A stretch of 64,000 nucleotides of DNA, taken from assembly GCA_910586215.1 (NCBI GenBank), contig CAJUGH010000003.1, forward strand, positions 62,001 through 126,000, read 5' to 3'. The notes under the pieces are model-generated. The model saw only the letters and a program-made list of their open reading frames with translations. It made no database searches and was not told the origin of the DNA. Each line of letters opens with the position of its first letter. The stretch's first letter is position 1. The DNA comes from an uncultured Acetatifactor sp. (GTDB taxonomy: Bacteria; Bacillota; Clostridia; Lachnospirales; Lachnospiraceae). This document shows, in pieces, positions 48,805 to 58,002 of the stretch. The position numbers and the translations under genes are program-made.

Positions 48805-49811
48805 TTACTCATCCCTTCGATCGCATATGCTACGGATTTATAATTGTCGTCCTTGATGATCTTGGCCAGTCCCAGGACTACGCTGGAGATGGGATTCTCA
48901 CTGGCATTGACACGAAGCCCTGTCCCTGCGGCCAGACGTTCTGCCAGATGGCTTACCTGGGAGGCACCTCCCGTCAGGTAGATGCCGTGGCGGTAGATAT
49001 CCGCAGCCAGTTCAGGAGGGGTCCGTTCCAGGATCACCTTCACATTGTCAATGATCGTGTTGAAGTGCTCTTCCAGGGATTCATCCACCAGCTTGGTGGG
49101 AATCTCCCGTTCTACCGGAAGCCCGGTGACAATGTCACGGCCATAGACCACGGCACCTTTGCCTTCCTGTTCCAGTTCCTTTAATGAGATCTTCACATTC
49201 TCTGCAGTCTTGCCGCCGATGATAAGGCTGAATTCCTTTCTCACCGCTGCCCGGATGGACTCATCGAATTTCAGCCCGCCAGTCTTGATCAAGCGGCTCA
49301 GCACGATGCCGCCTAAGGACAGGATGGAGATCTCCGTGGTCTCATAACCCACATTCACCACAAGCACTCCCTGGGAATTCTTCACATCAATATCCATGCC
49401 AAGACCGTCAGACACAGCTTTTTCCACCACCATGATCTTCCTGGCCTTCACACCGGCATCCCGCACCAGGTCGTAGAAGGCACGTTTCTCCACCTCAGTC
49501 ACATCCGTGGGAACGGCGATGAAAAAATCCGCCTGGCGCACATTACCTTTCTGGATATCCCCGATAAAGTACCGCACCAGGGTCTCCATATTCTTGATAT
49601 CCGCAATGACCCCGTTGGAAACCGGATAAGAAATATGAATATTTCCAGGTGCTTTCTCATACATTTCAAAAGCAGAGTTCCCATAAGCAAACAAGGTGTT
49701 CTTGTTCTCGATGGCGATCATGTTCTTCTCCACCATCACATGGTCATCGCTTCTGCTATAGATTTTAATGTTGTTGGTACCGAGATCGATACCGAATGCG
49801 TTGTTTGCCAA
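48801..49811 (-). CDS. mreB: Actin-like rod shape-determining protein MreB
   Basis: A 336-residue actin homologue that directs lateral wall growth. FGIDLGTNNIKIY (phosphate 1), VVNVGYETTEISIL (phosphate 2) and GIYLTGGASQVSHL (adenosine motif) are clear. It is the first of the mreBCD set, just after radC. Confidence 0.95.
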   Translation of the reverse strand: MANNAFGIDLGTNNIKIYSRSDDHVMVEKNMIAIENKNTLFAYGNSAFEMYEKAPGNIHISYPVSNGVIADIKNMETLVRYFIGDIQKGNVRQADFFIAVPTDVTEVEKRAFYDLVRDAGVKARKIMVVEKAVSDGLGMDIDVKNSQGVLVVNVGYETTEISILSLGGIVLSRLIKTGGLKFDESIRAAVRKEFSLIIGGKTAENVKISLKELEQEGKGAVVYGRDIVTGLPVEREIPTKLVDESLEEHFNTIIDNVKVILERTPPELAADIYRHGIYLTGGASQVSHLAERLAAGTGLRVNASENPISSVVLGLAKIIKDDNYKSVAYAIEGMSK

Positions 49812-49845
49812 AATGACAGCCCCTTTCTCATTGTAAAATAATGTG

Positions 49846-50547
49846 TCATACAGGCTCCGGCCAGATGGACTCCTTGAAGCTTATATACCTGTTGTCACCG
49901 ATCACAATGTGATCTAAGAGTGGGACATCCAGGGTATTGCCAATCTCCCGGATACCCTCTGTCAGTTCCCGGTCTGCCCTGCTGGGAGTGGGATCCCCGC
50001 TGGGATGGTTGTGTACCAGCAGGATATTCACTGCCTTGCAGGAGAGTGCCTCCAGGAAGATTTCCCTGGGTGGGATCAGCGCCATCCGCACACTTCCCTC
50101 GGACAGTTTCTTCTCACAGAGCAACTGTCCCTTGGCATCCAGGCAGACCAAGATCACACATTCTGTCTGCCGGTGCCTGAGCCTTTCCATGAAATACCGG
50201 GCCACCTGTCCGGAACTGGTCATGCACAGTCCTTCCTTGGCGGTAGCTGTGCTCATCCGCATGGACAGTTCGGCCAGGCACTTGAGCTTCACAGCCTTCA
50301 CCTCTCCGATGCCCTTGACTTCCTGCAATTCCTCCAGGGTCACATTGTACAGCCCAAGCAGCCCTTCCCTGGGATACCTGGCCAGCTTTAATACCTGTTC
50401 CGCCAGTTCCAGTGCGCTGTGTTCCCTGGTACCTGTGCGGATGATAATGGCCAGCAGTTCGGCCTCGGTCAGATTCTCCGGCCCAAACCGCAGAAACCTC
50501 TCATAAGGCATCTCCTGCTGCATCTCTTTTTCCTGTCCCTTTTTCAT
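49846..50547 (-). CDS. radC: RadC/JAB-domain DNA repair-associated protein
   Basis: A 233-residue protein with an N-terminal helix-hairpin-helix part (VKGIGEVKAVKLK) and a JAB metalloprotease-like domain with VHNHPSGDPTPS (HxH...D zinc ligands). The role is uncertain despite the name. ATG 50547 has AAGGAG 6 bases upstream. It heads the run to mreBCD. Confidence 0.93.
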   Translation of the reverse strand: MKKGQEKEMQQEMPYERFLRFGPENLTEAELLAIIIRTGTREHSALELAEQVLKLARYPREGLLGLYNVTLEELQEVKGIGEVKAVKLKCLAELSMRMSTATAKEGLCMTSSGQVARYFMERLRHRQTECVILVCLDAKGQLLCEKKLSEGSVRMALIPPREIFLEALSCKAVNILLVHNHPSGDPTPSRADRELTEGIREIGNTLDVPLLDHIVIGDNRYISFKESIWPEPV

Positions 50548-50592
50548 GCATCTCCTTCTGGCCTTCTCCGATGCATCTTTATACGTCTATTT

Positions 50593-50621
50593 ATAGTACC
50601 ACAAAATACCAGGTCTGTACA
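50593..50621 (-). promoter_or_regulatory. Promoter of the radC-mreBCD unit
   Basis: On the minus strand TGTACA (50621-50616), 17-base spacer and TACTAT (50598-50593), about 45 bases before radC. Confidence 0.45.
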
Positions 50622-50662
50622 TAAAAATCATAGATTTAATTTTGACCTTTTTCAACAGCAAG

Positions 50663-52030
50663 TTACTGTTCCTTAAGGAGAGTGACGATTTCCTGGTCCA
50701 CCAGGGACTGCAGGGATCGCAGGATCCCATATTTTGCGTGCTGCCAGGTAAGGCCGCCCTGGAAGTACACCGCATAGGGGGACTTGATGGGGGCATCTGC
50801 AGACAGTTCAATGGAAGAACCAGACACGAAAGCCCCTGCCGCCATGATCACCGGCGCATCATATCCGGGCATGTCCCAGGGTTCAGGGGTTACGTGGCTG
50901 TCCACAGGTGCCGCTGCCTGGATGCCCTGGCAGAAGGCAATCACGCCCTCCGGGGTCCCAAAAGTCACGGCCTGGATAATGTCATGGCGTTCTTCCCGGC
51001 TTCCTGGCACCACTGAAAAACCCAGTCCCTCGTAGAGGCTGGCTGCGAAAATGGCTCCCTTCAGCGCCCCTGCTGTCACCGTAGGCGCCAGGAACAGTCC
51101 CTGGTAGAAGTCCTTTAGTACCCCCAGGGAAGCCCCCACCTCCTTAGCCAGGCCTGGGGAAGTCAGCCGGCAGGCGGCGTTCTCCACACATGCCCTCTTT
51201 CCGGCAATATAACCTCCTATGGGGGCCAGGCCTCCTCCCGGGTTCTTGATCAGGGAACCTACCACCATATCTGCCCCCACATCACTGGGTTCCTGCACCT
51301 CCACAAATTCCCCGTAACAGTTGTCTACCATGCAGATCACATCCGGTTTGATCCCCTTTACGAAGGCAATCAGTTCCCCGATCTGGGCCACGGAGAAGCT
51401 GGGCCTGGTCTGGTAGCCCTTGGAACGCTGGATGGTCACCAGGCGGGTCTGTTCCCGGATCCCGGCCCGGATATTCTCATAGTCGAAGCTTCCATCCGGA
51501 AGCAGGTCCACCTGCCTGTAGGTGATGCCGTATTCTGCCAGGGATCCCCTGGAAGGCCGGATCCCAATGACTTCCTCCAGGGTGTCATAGGGCTTCCCCA
51601 CCGGGGAGAGCAGTTCGTCCCCGGGACGCAGATTACTCATCAGGGCCAGGGCCAGGGCATGGGTACCACAGGTGATCTGGGGACGCACCAGGGCATCCTC
51701 GGTGTGGAAGATTTTCGCATACACCTGTTCCAAGGTGTCCCGTCCCAGGTCATTGTAACCATAGCCGGTAGTGCCAAGCAGACAGGCTTCGCTGACCTGG
51801 CATGCCTGCATGGCCCCAAGTACCTTGAGCTGGTTATACTCTGCAGTCCTGTCAATCTGTGTGAACCTGTCTGTCAGTCTCTCCAGGACACTGTTGCCAT
51901 AGGCGTAAACATTGCTGCCAATGCCCATGGCAGCATACATCTGGTCCAGGGAATCCTCTGGCCGTGAAGTCTTTTCTTCCGGCTGCAAATGTTCCTTTTC
52001 ACATACCATTTGGGCTTTATTTTCTGTCAT
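50663..52030 (-). CDS. Methionine gamma-lyase family PLP protein
   Basis: A 455-residue PLP-dependent fold type I protein. SLIKNPGGGLAPIGGYIAG carries the Schiff-base lysine (near residue 258), and CGTHALALALMSNLRPGDE and DNCYGEFVE are typical of the family once called aluminium resistance protein. The reaction has not been shown for most members. It is linked to miaA/mutSL in many clostridia, as here. ATG 52030 has GGAGG 7 bases upstream, within a family 3 leader. Confidence 0.9.
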   Translation of the reverse strand: MTENKAQMVCEKEHLQPEEKTSRPEDSLDQMYAAMGIGSNVYAYGNSVLERLTDRFTQIDRTAEYNQLKVLGAMQACQVSEACLLGTTGYGYNDLGRDTLEQVYAKIFHTEDALVRPQITCGTHALALALMSNLRPGDELLSPVGKPYDTLEEVIGIRPSRGSLAEYGITYRQVDLLPDGSFDYENIRAGIREQTRLVTIQRSKGYQTRPSFSVAQIGELIAFVKGIKPDVICMVDNCYGEFVEVQEPSDVGADMVVGSLIKNPGGGLAPIGGYIAGKRACVENAACRLTSPGLAKEVGASLGVLKDFYQGLFLAPTVTAGALKGAIFAASLYEGLGFSVVPGSREERHDIIQAVTFGTPEGVIAFCQGIQAAAPVDSHVTPEPWDMPGYDAPVIMAAGAFVSGSSIELSADAPIKSPYAVYFQGGLTWQHAKYGILRSLQSLVDQEIVTLLKEQ

Positions 52031-52090
52031 ATAGACACCTCCCCGCGCACTTTAAGGAAGGATGCCCATACACCCTCCCTGCACGCGTCA
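52031..52090 (-). repeat. Family 3 leader hairpin before the methionine gamma-lyase family gene
   Basis: On the minus strand GGGAGGGTGTATGG, GCATCCTTCCTTAA and GGGGAGGTGTCTAT lead to the ATG. The spacing matches the leader before minC almost base for base. Confidence 0.55.
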
Positions 52091-52129
52091 GTTTTTATAT
52101 TTCTGTTACGAATGGCGCAGGCCAGACAC

Positions 52130-53131
52130 TTATAGGATACCTTTCCCTTCAAGGATTTCCAGCATATCTGCCAGGATCCTGCCCTCATCCTCCCCATATG
52201 CACCCCGGTCCACCCAGATCACATCCTGTTCCCGGCGAAACCAGGTGAGTTGTCTCTTGGCAAAATGCCGGGTGTTCCTCTTTAAGACTTCCACGGCCTC
52301 CTCGTAGGGCAGTTCCCCTTCCAGGAATGCCAGGATCTCCTTGTAGCCCAGGGCCTGCATGGATACCAGCCCCCGGTGGCACCCCAGGGCCTGCAGGGCC
52401 TTCACCTCCTCCACCAGCCCCTTTTCCAGCATCTGGTCCACCCTTCTGTCAATACGGCCATAGAGCCGTTCCCGCAGGTCGGTAAGCACAAAATAGCAGG
52501 AACGATAGGCACTTTTCTTCTCCCACTGTTGTGCATTGTGCCTGGAGATCTGTTCCCCGGTAAGGTGGAAATATTCCAGGGCCCTAATGATACGCCGGAT
52601 ATTATTGGGGTGGATGGCCATGGCTGCGGCAGGATCCACCTGCTGCAGCATATGGTGTAGGTATCCTGCCTGCTGCCCACTGGCAAGGGCCTCCAGTTCT
52701 TCCCGATAGGCAGTATCCTCCTGGTTCTCTGTAAAATCAATATCCCGCAGCAGGGCCTGGATATAAAAGCCTGTTCCCCCGGTCACAATGGGAATCCGTC
52801 CCCGCCCGTAGATTCCGGCCAGGCACTCCTTGCATTTCTTCTGGAACATTACCACATTGAAAGGTTCCCAGGGATCCAGGATATCAATCATATGGTGGGG
52901 AATGCCCTGCATCTCTTCCCTTGTGACTTTGGCCGATCCAATATCCATATGGCGGTATACCTGGCAGGAATCTGCAGACACAATCTCCCCGCCGATGGCC
53001 TGCGCCAGGGCAATGGACAGTTTTGTCTTCCCCACTGCCGTAGGGCCTGCCAGAATCACCAGGGGCAGAAGGGACGGTGCCTGGCTGCAGCCCACGGCGG
53101 GATCTGGTGCCGTATCCTCTCTCGCTTCCAT
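52130..53131 (-). CDS. miaA: tRNA dimethylallyltransferase
   Basis: Adds the isopentenyl group to A37 of tRNAs reading UNN codons, the substrate step for MiaB. The 333-residue protein has the P-loop AGPTAVGKTKLS, SADSCQVYRHMDIGSAKVT and GGTGFYIQALL. ATG 53131 is favoured: AGGAG lies 12 bases upstream, whereas the alternative TTG 53143 directly abuts that site. Confidence 0.95.
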   Translation of the reverse strand: MEAREDTAPDPAVGCSQAPSLLPLVILAGPTAVGKTKLSIALAQAIGGEIVSADSCQVYRHMDIGSAKVTREEMQGIPHHMIDILDPWEPFNVVMFQKKCKECLAGIYGRGRIPIVTGGTGFYIQALLRDIDFTENQEDTAYREELEALASGQQAGYLHHMLQQVDPAAAMAIHPNNIRRIIRALEYFHLTGEQISRHNAQQWEKKSAYRSCYFVLTDLRERLYGRIDRRVDQMLEKGLVEEVKALQALGCHRGLVSMQALGYKEILAFLEGELPYEEAVEVLKRNTRHFAKRQLTWFRREQDVIWVDRGAYGEDEGRILADMLEILEGKGIL

Positions 53132-53270
53132 TTTGGTCTTCAACTCCTATTATCTGTTTTCTTTCCCTTCTGTTGTCCTATCCTAAAATCCGGGCGCCTG
53201 TGATGTTCTCCCTATCCGGGAATCCAGGTTTCTGTGATGCTTTCCGGATTTTCAGCAGCCTCCAGGATCC

Positions 53271-55289
53271 TTACCCCACAATCCGTTTGAATTTCCTGTC
53301 CATCTCCTGTTTTGACATGGAGACAATGGTGGGACGCCCATGGGGACAGTTGTAGGGATTCTCCAGGGTCAGAAGTTCGTCTATCAGCTCCTGGGCCTCT
53401 GCAGCGGACAGCAAATGATTTCCCTTCACTGCAGCCTTGCAGGACATGGAGGCAATCTTCTCCTCAATGACCCGGATGCCGCCTACATTCTCCCCGCTTC
53501 CAAGCTGGTCTAAGACTTCCAGGAACATTTCCCGTTCCCCACGGCCATACAGGTCCACAGGCACGGTGCGCAGGGCATATTCGCTTCCCCCGAAAGCTTC
53601 AATCTCGAAACCAAGCTGTGCAAAGGTGTCCCCATATTCCTGCAATGTCATTTCTTCCTGTCCGGAGAGGCTTACAATCACCGGGGGCATCAGCCTCTGG
53701 GAGACCACGTTTTTCTCCCGGTACTGCCGCATCAGCCGCTCATAATTGACTTTTTCATGGGCAGCGTGCTGGTCAATCATCAGAAGCTTCTCCTCAAACT
53801 GTACCAGCCAGTAGGTCTCGAATACCTGCCCGATGATGCGGAACCGGCTGCGGTTGTCCGTGGTGAGGATCTTCTCCTCGAAGAGGTCAAGCTGTGCAGG
53901 GACAGCCTGGCTGCTCCCCTCCTGCTCCTTCCCGGAAGAGGAAGGAACCTCTTCTGTCAGTTCCGTGGTTTCCGTGAAGAAATCTTCTTCATTTTCTGTC
54001 ATGGATCCTGTTTCAGGTGCCTTACCGGATGAAGATCCCAGGTCTGATACGGCTTCCGTTTCCGCAGAAATCCCTTTCACCCTTGCCCACACAGGATTGG
54101 CCGAAAATGCTTCCTGCCAGTGTCCCGCCCCTTTCTGGGTATTTTCGGCTTCATACCGGGCCTCCTCCATCACCAGGTATCTGGCGGTCCGGTTTCTCTC
54201 AAAAGGTTCCGGCGCAGGGATTTTCTTGTTGTGGCATTGTTCCTGCCGTGCCTGTTTCTTCTGTTCCCGGCCATCCTCCAGGGAAGCCTCCGGGATCATC
54301 TCCCGCCCCTGCAGGCTGTCATGGATCACTTCTGCCAGGAGGCACACAAAGGCGGGCCCGTTGCCAAACCGCACATCCATTTTGGTGGGATGCACATTTA
54401 CATCCACCATTCCGGCATCCATCTGTAGGTGCAGGACGCAGAAGGGGAATTTGTGCTGCATGAGATACTCCCGGTAGCCCTCCTCCACGGCCCTTGCCAC
54501 CAGGCTGCTGCGGATAAAACGCCCATTGATAAAATAGATCTCAAAATTGCGGTTAGAGCGCACCAGGACCGGCTTCCCCAGATATCCCTGGATGGTGATG
54601 CCGTCCCGCGTTGCCTCTATGGGGATCATGGCGCTGGCCACTTCCCTGCCGTAGATCCGGTAGATGACTTCCTTCAGATCCCCGTTCCCGGAGGTGTGGA
54701 ACTTCATCTGCCCATTCAGGATCAGTTTGAAGGAAATATCAGGCCGGGAAAGGGCCAGGTGTTCCATAAGGTCGGCAATATAACCTCCTTCCGTGGCAGG
54801 TTGTTTTAAGAATTTGCGCCGTACCGGGGTGTTGTAGAACAGATTCCGTACCAGGAAAGTGGTACCCTCCGGTGCCCCCACCTCCTCCAGTGCTATCTCC
54901 ACAGCCCCTTCCAGCAGATAACGGCTGCCGGTGATGTCCTCCCTGGTCTTGGTGACCACCTCCACTTTTGACACTGCGGCAATGCTGGAAAGGGCCTCTC
55001 CCCGGAATCCCAGGCTGGAGATACAAGGCAGGTCTTCGGCACTTTCCAGCTTGCTGGTGGCATGGCGCAGGAAAGCCATCCTTAGCTGTTCCCGCTCCAT
55101 GCCGCAGCCGTTGTCCGTGACCCGGATCAACTCTATACCGCCTTCTTTTCCTTCCACGGTGATGGCGGTAGCCCCTGCGTCAATAGCATTCTCTACCAGT
55201 TCCTTCACCACGCTGAAAGGGCGCTCCACTACTTCCCCGGCAGCGATCTTGTCAATTGTCTCAGAATCCAGAATGTGTATCTGTGCCAT
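53271..55289 (-). CDS. mutL: DNA mismatch repair protein MutL
   Basis: The 672-residue protein has the N-terminal GHKL ATPase (ENAIDAGA, DNGCGM, GFRGEALSSI), a poorly conserved charged linker (about 335-480) and a C-terminal dimerisation/endonuclease domain with DQHAAHEKVNYERLM, the metal motif of nicking MutL proteins, and the final CPHGRPT. ATG 55289 has GAGG upstream and lies 14 bases after mutS. Confidence 0.95.
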   Translation of the reverse strand: MAQIHILDSETIDKIAAGEVVERPFSVVKELVENAIDAGATAITVEGKEGGIELIRVTDNGCGMEREQLRMAFLRHATSKLESAEDLPCISSLGFRGEALSSIAAVSKVEVVTKTREDITGSRYLLEGAVEIALEEVGAPEGTTFLVRNLFYNTPVRRKFLKQPATEGGYIADLMEHLALSRPDISFKLILNGQMKFHTSGNGDLKEVIYRIYGREVASAMIPIEATRDGITIQGYLGKPVLVRSNRNFEIYFINGRFIRSSLVARAVEEGYREYLMQHKFPFCVLHLQMDAGMVDVNVHPTKMDVRFGNGPAFVCLLAEVIHDSLQGREMIPEASLEDGREQKKQARQEQCHNKKIPAPEPFERNRTARYLVMEEARYEAENTQKGAGHWQEAFSANPVWARVKGISAETEAVSDLGSSSGKAPETGSMTENEEDFFTETTELTEEVPSSSGKEQEGSSQAVPAQLDLFEEKILTTDNRSRFRIIGQVFETYWLVQFEEKLLMIDQHAAHEKVNYERLMRQYREKNVVSQRLMPPVIVSLSGQEEMTLQEYGDTFAQLGFEIEAFGGSEYALRTVPVDLYGRGEREMFLEVLDQLGSGENVGGIRVIEEKIASMSCKAAVKGNHLLSAAEAQELIDELLTLENPYNCPHGRPTIVSMSKQEMDRKFKRIVG

Positions 55290-55303
55290 ATTATCCGTCC
55301 TCT

Positions 55304-57979
55304 TTATATTTTCCAACGGTTTTTCAGCTTGTTCTGCAGTCTGTAAAGTACATTCAGGGCATCAATGGGAGCCAGGGTATTCACCTCCACTTCCATGAGT
55401 TCCTTCAACACATCTTCATCCGTCACTGTATCAAACAGACTCATCTGGGACAGTTCCAGTTCATCCAGCTTCGGCGGCTTCTTTCCCTTTCCTTCTACTT
55501 TCACGTCCACGGCAATGCTCTGGATCTTCTCCGTGATATCATTGTCCGTGAGCTGCTCCACGATCTCTTTGGCCCGGTCAATGACCATGTCCGGCACCCC
55601 GGCCAGCTTGGCCACCTGGATGCCATAACTCTTGTCAGCACCTCCCTTGATGATCTTGCGCAGGAATACGATATCATCCCCGCATTCCTTCACGGCAATG
55701 CAGTAGTTGTTCACATTGCTCATCTTGCCTTCCAGTTCTGTCAGTTCATGGTAGTGGGTGGCAAACAGGGTCTTGGCCCCCAGAAGCTTCCGGTTGCTGA
55801 TATGTTCAATTACCGCCCAGGCAATGCTCAGTCCGTCAAAAGTAGAGGTGCCCCTGCCGATCTCGTCTAAGATTAACAGGCTGTCTGCCGTGGCATTGCG
55901 CAGGATATTGGACACTTCGTTCATCTCCACCATGAATGTGGACTGGCCGCTGGCCAGGTCATCGGAAGCCCCCACCCTGGTAAAGATCCGGTCCACAATG
56001 CCGATGTTGGCACTCTTCGCAGGTACAAAGCATCCGATCTGGGCCATAAGCACAATCAAGGCCGTCTGGCGCATGTAGGTGGATTTCCCTGCCATGTTGG
56101 GTCCTGTGATGATGCTGATACAGTGGCTGCCATTGTTCAGGTAAGTATCATTGGCAATGAACATGTCCCCCTCAATCATGTGCTCTACCACCGGGTGCCT
56201 GCCGTCCTTGATGTCAATAAGACCTTTTTCATTGAGTTTTGGGCGCACATAGTGGTTGCGTTCTGCCACCAGGGACAGGGAGGCATAGACATCCAGCCGT
56301 GCCACTGCCTTGGCGGTCCGTTGGATCCGTTCCAGTTCCATGGCAATGGAATCCCGGATCTTGCAGAACAGGTCGTATTCCAGGGAGGTAAGCTTGTCCT
56401 CGGCATTCAGGATGGTATCCTCCAGTTCCTTCAGCCGGGGGGTGGTGTAGCGTTCTGCGTTTGCCAGGGTCTGCTTGCGGATATAGTCTTCTGGCACCTG
56501 GTCCTTGTAGGAATTGGTCACCTCAAAATAATACCCGAATACCTTGTTATACTTGATGCGCAGGTTCTTGATCCCTGTGCGTTCCCTGTCTGTCTCCTCC
56601 AACTGGGCCAGCCACTGCTTGCCATCCCGCTTTGCACTGCGCAGCATGTCAACGGTCTCATCGAAACCATCCTTTATCATACCTCCCTCCCGGATGGTTA
56701 CGGGAGGATCCTCCTCAATGGCGGCCCCGATCAGCCGGCAGATATCTTCCAGGGCATCCATGTCTGTGCCGATCTGTATCAGTTCCTGTTTCTGGAACTC
56801 CTGGAGGACCATCTTGATGGCCGGCAGCATCTCCAGGGAACTGCGAAAGGCGATGAAATCCCTGGGGTTGGCCGTCTTGTACGTCACCTTGCTCAGCAGT
56901 CTCTCCAGGTCATAGACAGGATTCAGGTATTCCCGGATCTCATCCCGGGACACACTGTTTTTACACAGTTCTTCGATGGCATCCAGCCGTTTCTCCATCT
57001 CTTCCCGGTCCACCAGGGGCTGTTCCAGCATGTTCCTGAGAAGCCGCCCGCCCATGGCTGTCTTCGTCTTGTCTAACACCCACAGCAGGGATCCCCGCTT
57101 CTGTTTCTCCCGGAGGGTCTCCGTCAGTTCCAGGTTCCTTCTGGTGGAACTGTCCAACAACATATATTTGCTGGTAAGATAGGGGCTGATATGGGTGAAA
57201 TGGGCCAGGTCTGTCTTCTGGGTCTCATACAGGTACGCAAGCAGTGCCCCGGCGGCTGTCTGTCCCACAGGAAAAGCCTCAATGCCCAGGCCTTCCAGGG
57301 TATTCACCTTAAAATGACGCAGCAGCATACGCCTGCAGCCCTCATCATCAAAGACATGGGACTCCAGGGCATTCACAGAGATGTGAAGCCGCCCCCGTAG
57401 ATCATCCACATTGAAACCACTGACCAGGAAGGCCTCATTGCATATGATTTCCGAAGGCTCGTATTTCATCAGTTCATCGTTTAGCTTCTTTAGATCTTCC
57501 ACTTCCGTCAGGTAGTAGTCCCCGGTAGTCACGTCTGCCACAGAGAGGCCGATCCTGGTAGGGGTGTAGGTGATACACATGAGGAAATTATTCTTCGATG
57601 CATCCAGCGTCTGGACATTCAAATTTGTCCCGGGGGTCACAATCCGGGTCACATCCCGCTTCACCAGTCCCTTTGCCAGCTTCGGATCCTCTATCTGCTC
57701 ACAGATGGCCACCTTATATCCTCTGCTGACCAGCTTGGTCAAGTAGCCTTCCACGGCATGGTATGGTACACCACACATGGGTGCCCGTTCTTCCAGGCCG
57801 CAGGCTTTTCCTGTCAGGGTCAGTTCCAGTTCCCTGGATACAATATGGGCATCCTCAAAAAACATTTCATAGAAATCTCCCAGACGGTAAAAGAGGATGC
57901 AGTCCGCGTATTGCTTTTTCGTCTCCATGTACTGCTGCATCATGGGGGTGAGTTCTTCTACAGGTATCTCCTGTGGCAT
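55304..57979 (-). CDS. mutS: DNA mismatch repair protein MutS
   Basis: The 891-residue protein recognises mismatches. The Phe-x-Glu wedge is in GDFYEMFFED (residues 35-44). The ATPase has GPNMAGKST near residue 625, LDEIGRGTSTFDGLSIAWA, and TLFATHYHELTELE. ATG 57979 has CAGGAG 9 bases upstream. A longer frame from 58051 overlaps miaB and is not supported. Confidence 0.97.
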   Translation of the reverse strand: MPQEIPVEELTPMMQQYMETKKQYADCILFYRLGDFYEMFFEDAHIVSRELELTLTGKACGLEERAPMCGVPYHAVEGYLTKLVSRGYKVAICEQIEDPKLAKGLVKRDVTRIVTPGTNLNVQTLDASKNNFLMCITYTPTRIGLSVADVTTGDYYLTEVEDLKKLNDELMKYEPSEIICNEAFLVSGFNVDDLRGRLHISVNALESHVFDDEGCRRMLLRHFKVNTLEGLGIEAFPVGQTAAGALLAYLYETQKTDLAHFTHISPYLTSKYMLLDSSTRRNLELTETLREKQKRGSLLWVLDKTKTAMGGRLLRNMLEQPLVDREEMEKRLDAIEELCKNSVSRDEIREYLNPVYDLERLLSKVTYKTANPRDFIAFRSSLEMLPAIKMVLQEFQKQELIQIGTDMDALEDICRLIGAAIEEDPPVTIREGGMIKDGFDETVDMLRSAKRDGKQWLAQLEETDRERTGIKNLRIKYNKVFGYYFEVTNSYKDQVPEDYIRKQTLANAERYTTPRLKELEDTILNAEDKLTSLEYDLFCKIRDSIAMELERIQRTAKAVARLDVYASLSLVAERNHYVRPKLNEKGLIDIKDGRHPVVEHMIEGDMFIANDTYLNNGSHCISIITGPNMAGKSTYMRQTALIVLMAQIGCFVPAKSANIGIVDRIFTRVGASDDLASGQSTFMVEMNEVSNILRNATADSLLILDEIGRGTSTFDGLSIAWAVIEHISNRKLLGAKTLFATHYHELTELEGKMSNVNNYCIAVKECGDDIVFLRKIIKGGADKSYGIQVAKLAGVPDMVIDRAKEIVEQLTDNDITEKIQSIAVDVKVEGKGKKPPKLDELELSQMSLFDTVTDEDVLKELMEVEVNTLAPIDALNVLYRLQNKLKNRWKI

Positions 57980-58002
57980 ATGGTTTTGCTCCTGTTCTAA
58001 GG

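Noticed and set aside
52130..53143. TTG 53143 as start of miaA
   Set aside because: The AGGAG site directly touches this TTG. ATG 53131 has workable spacing.
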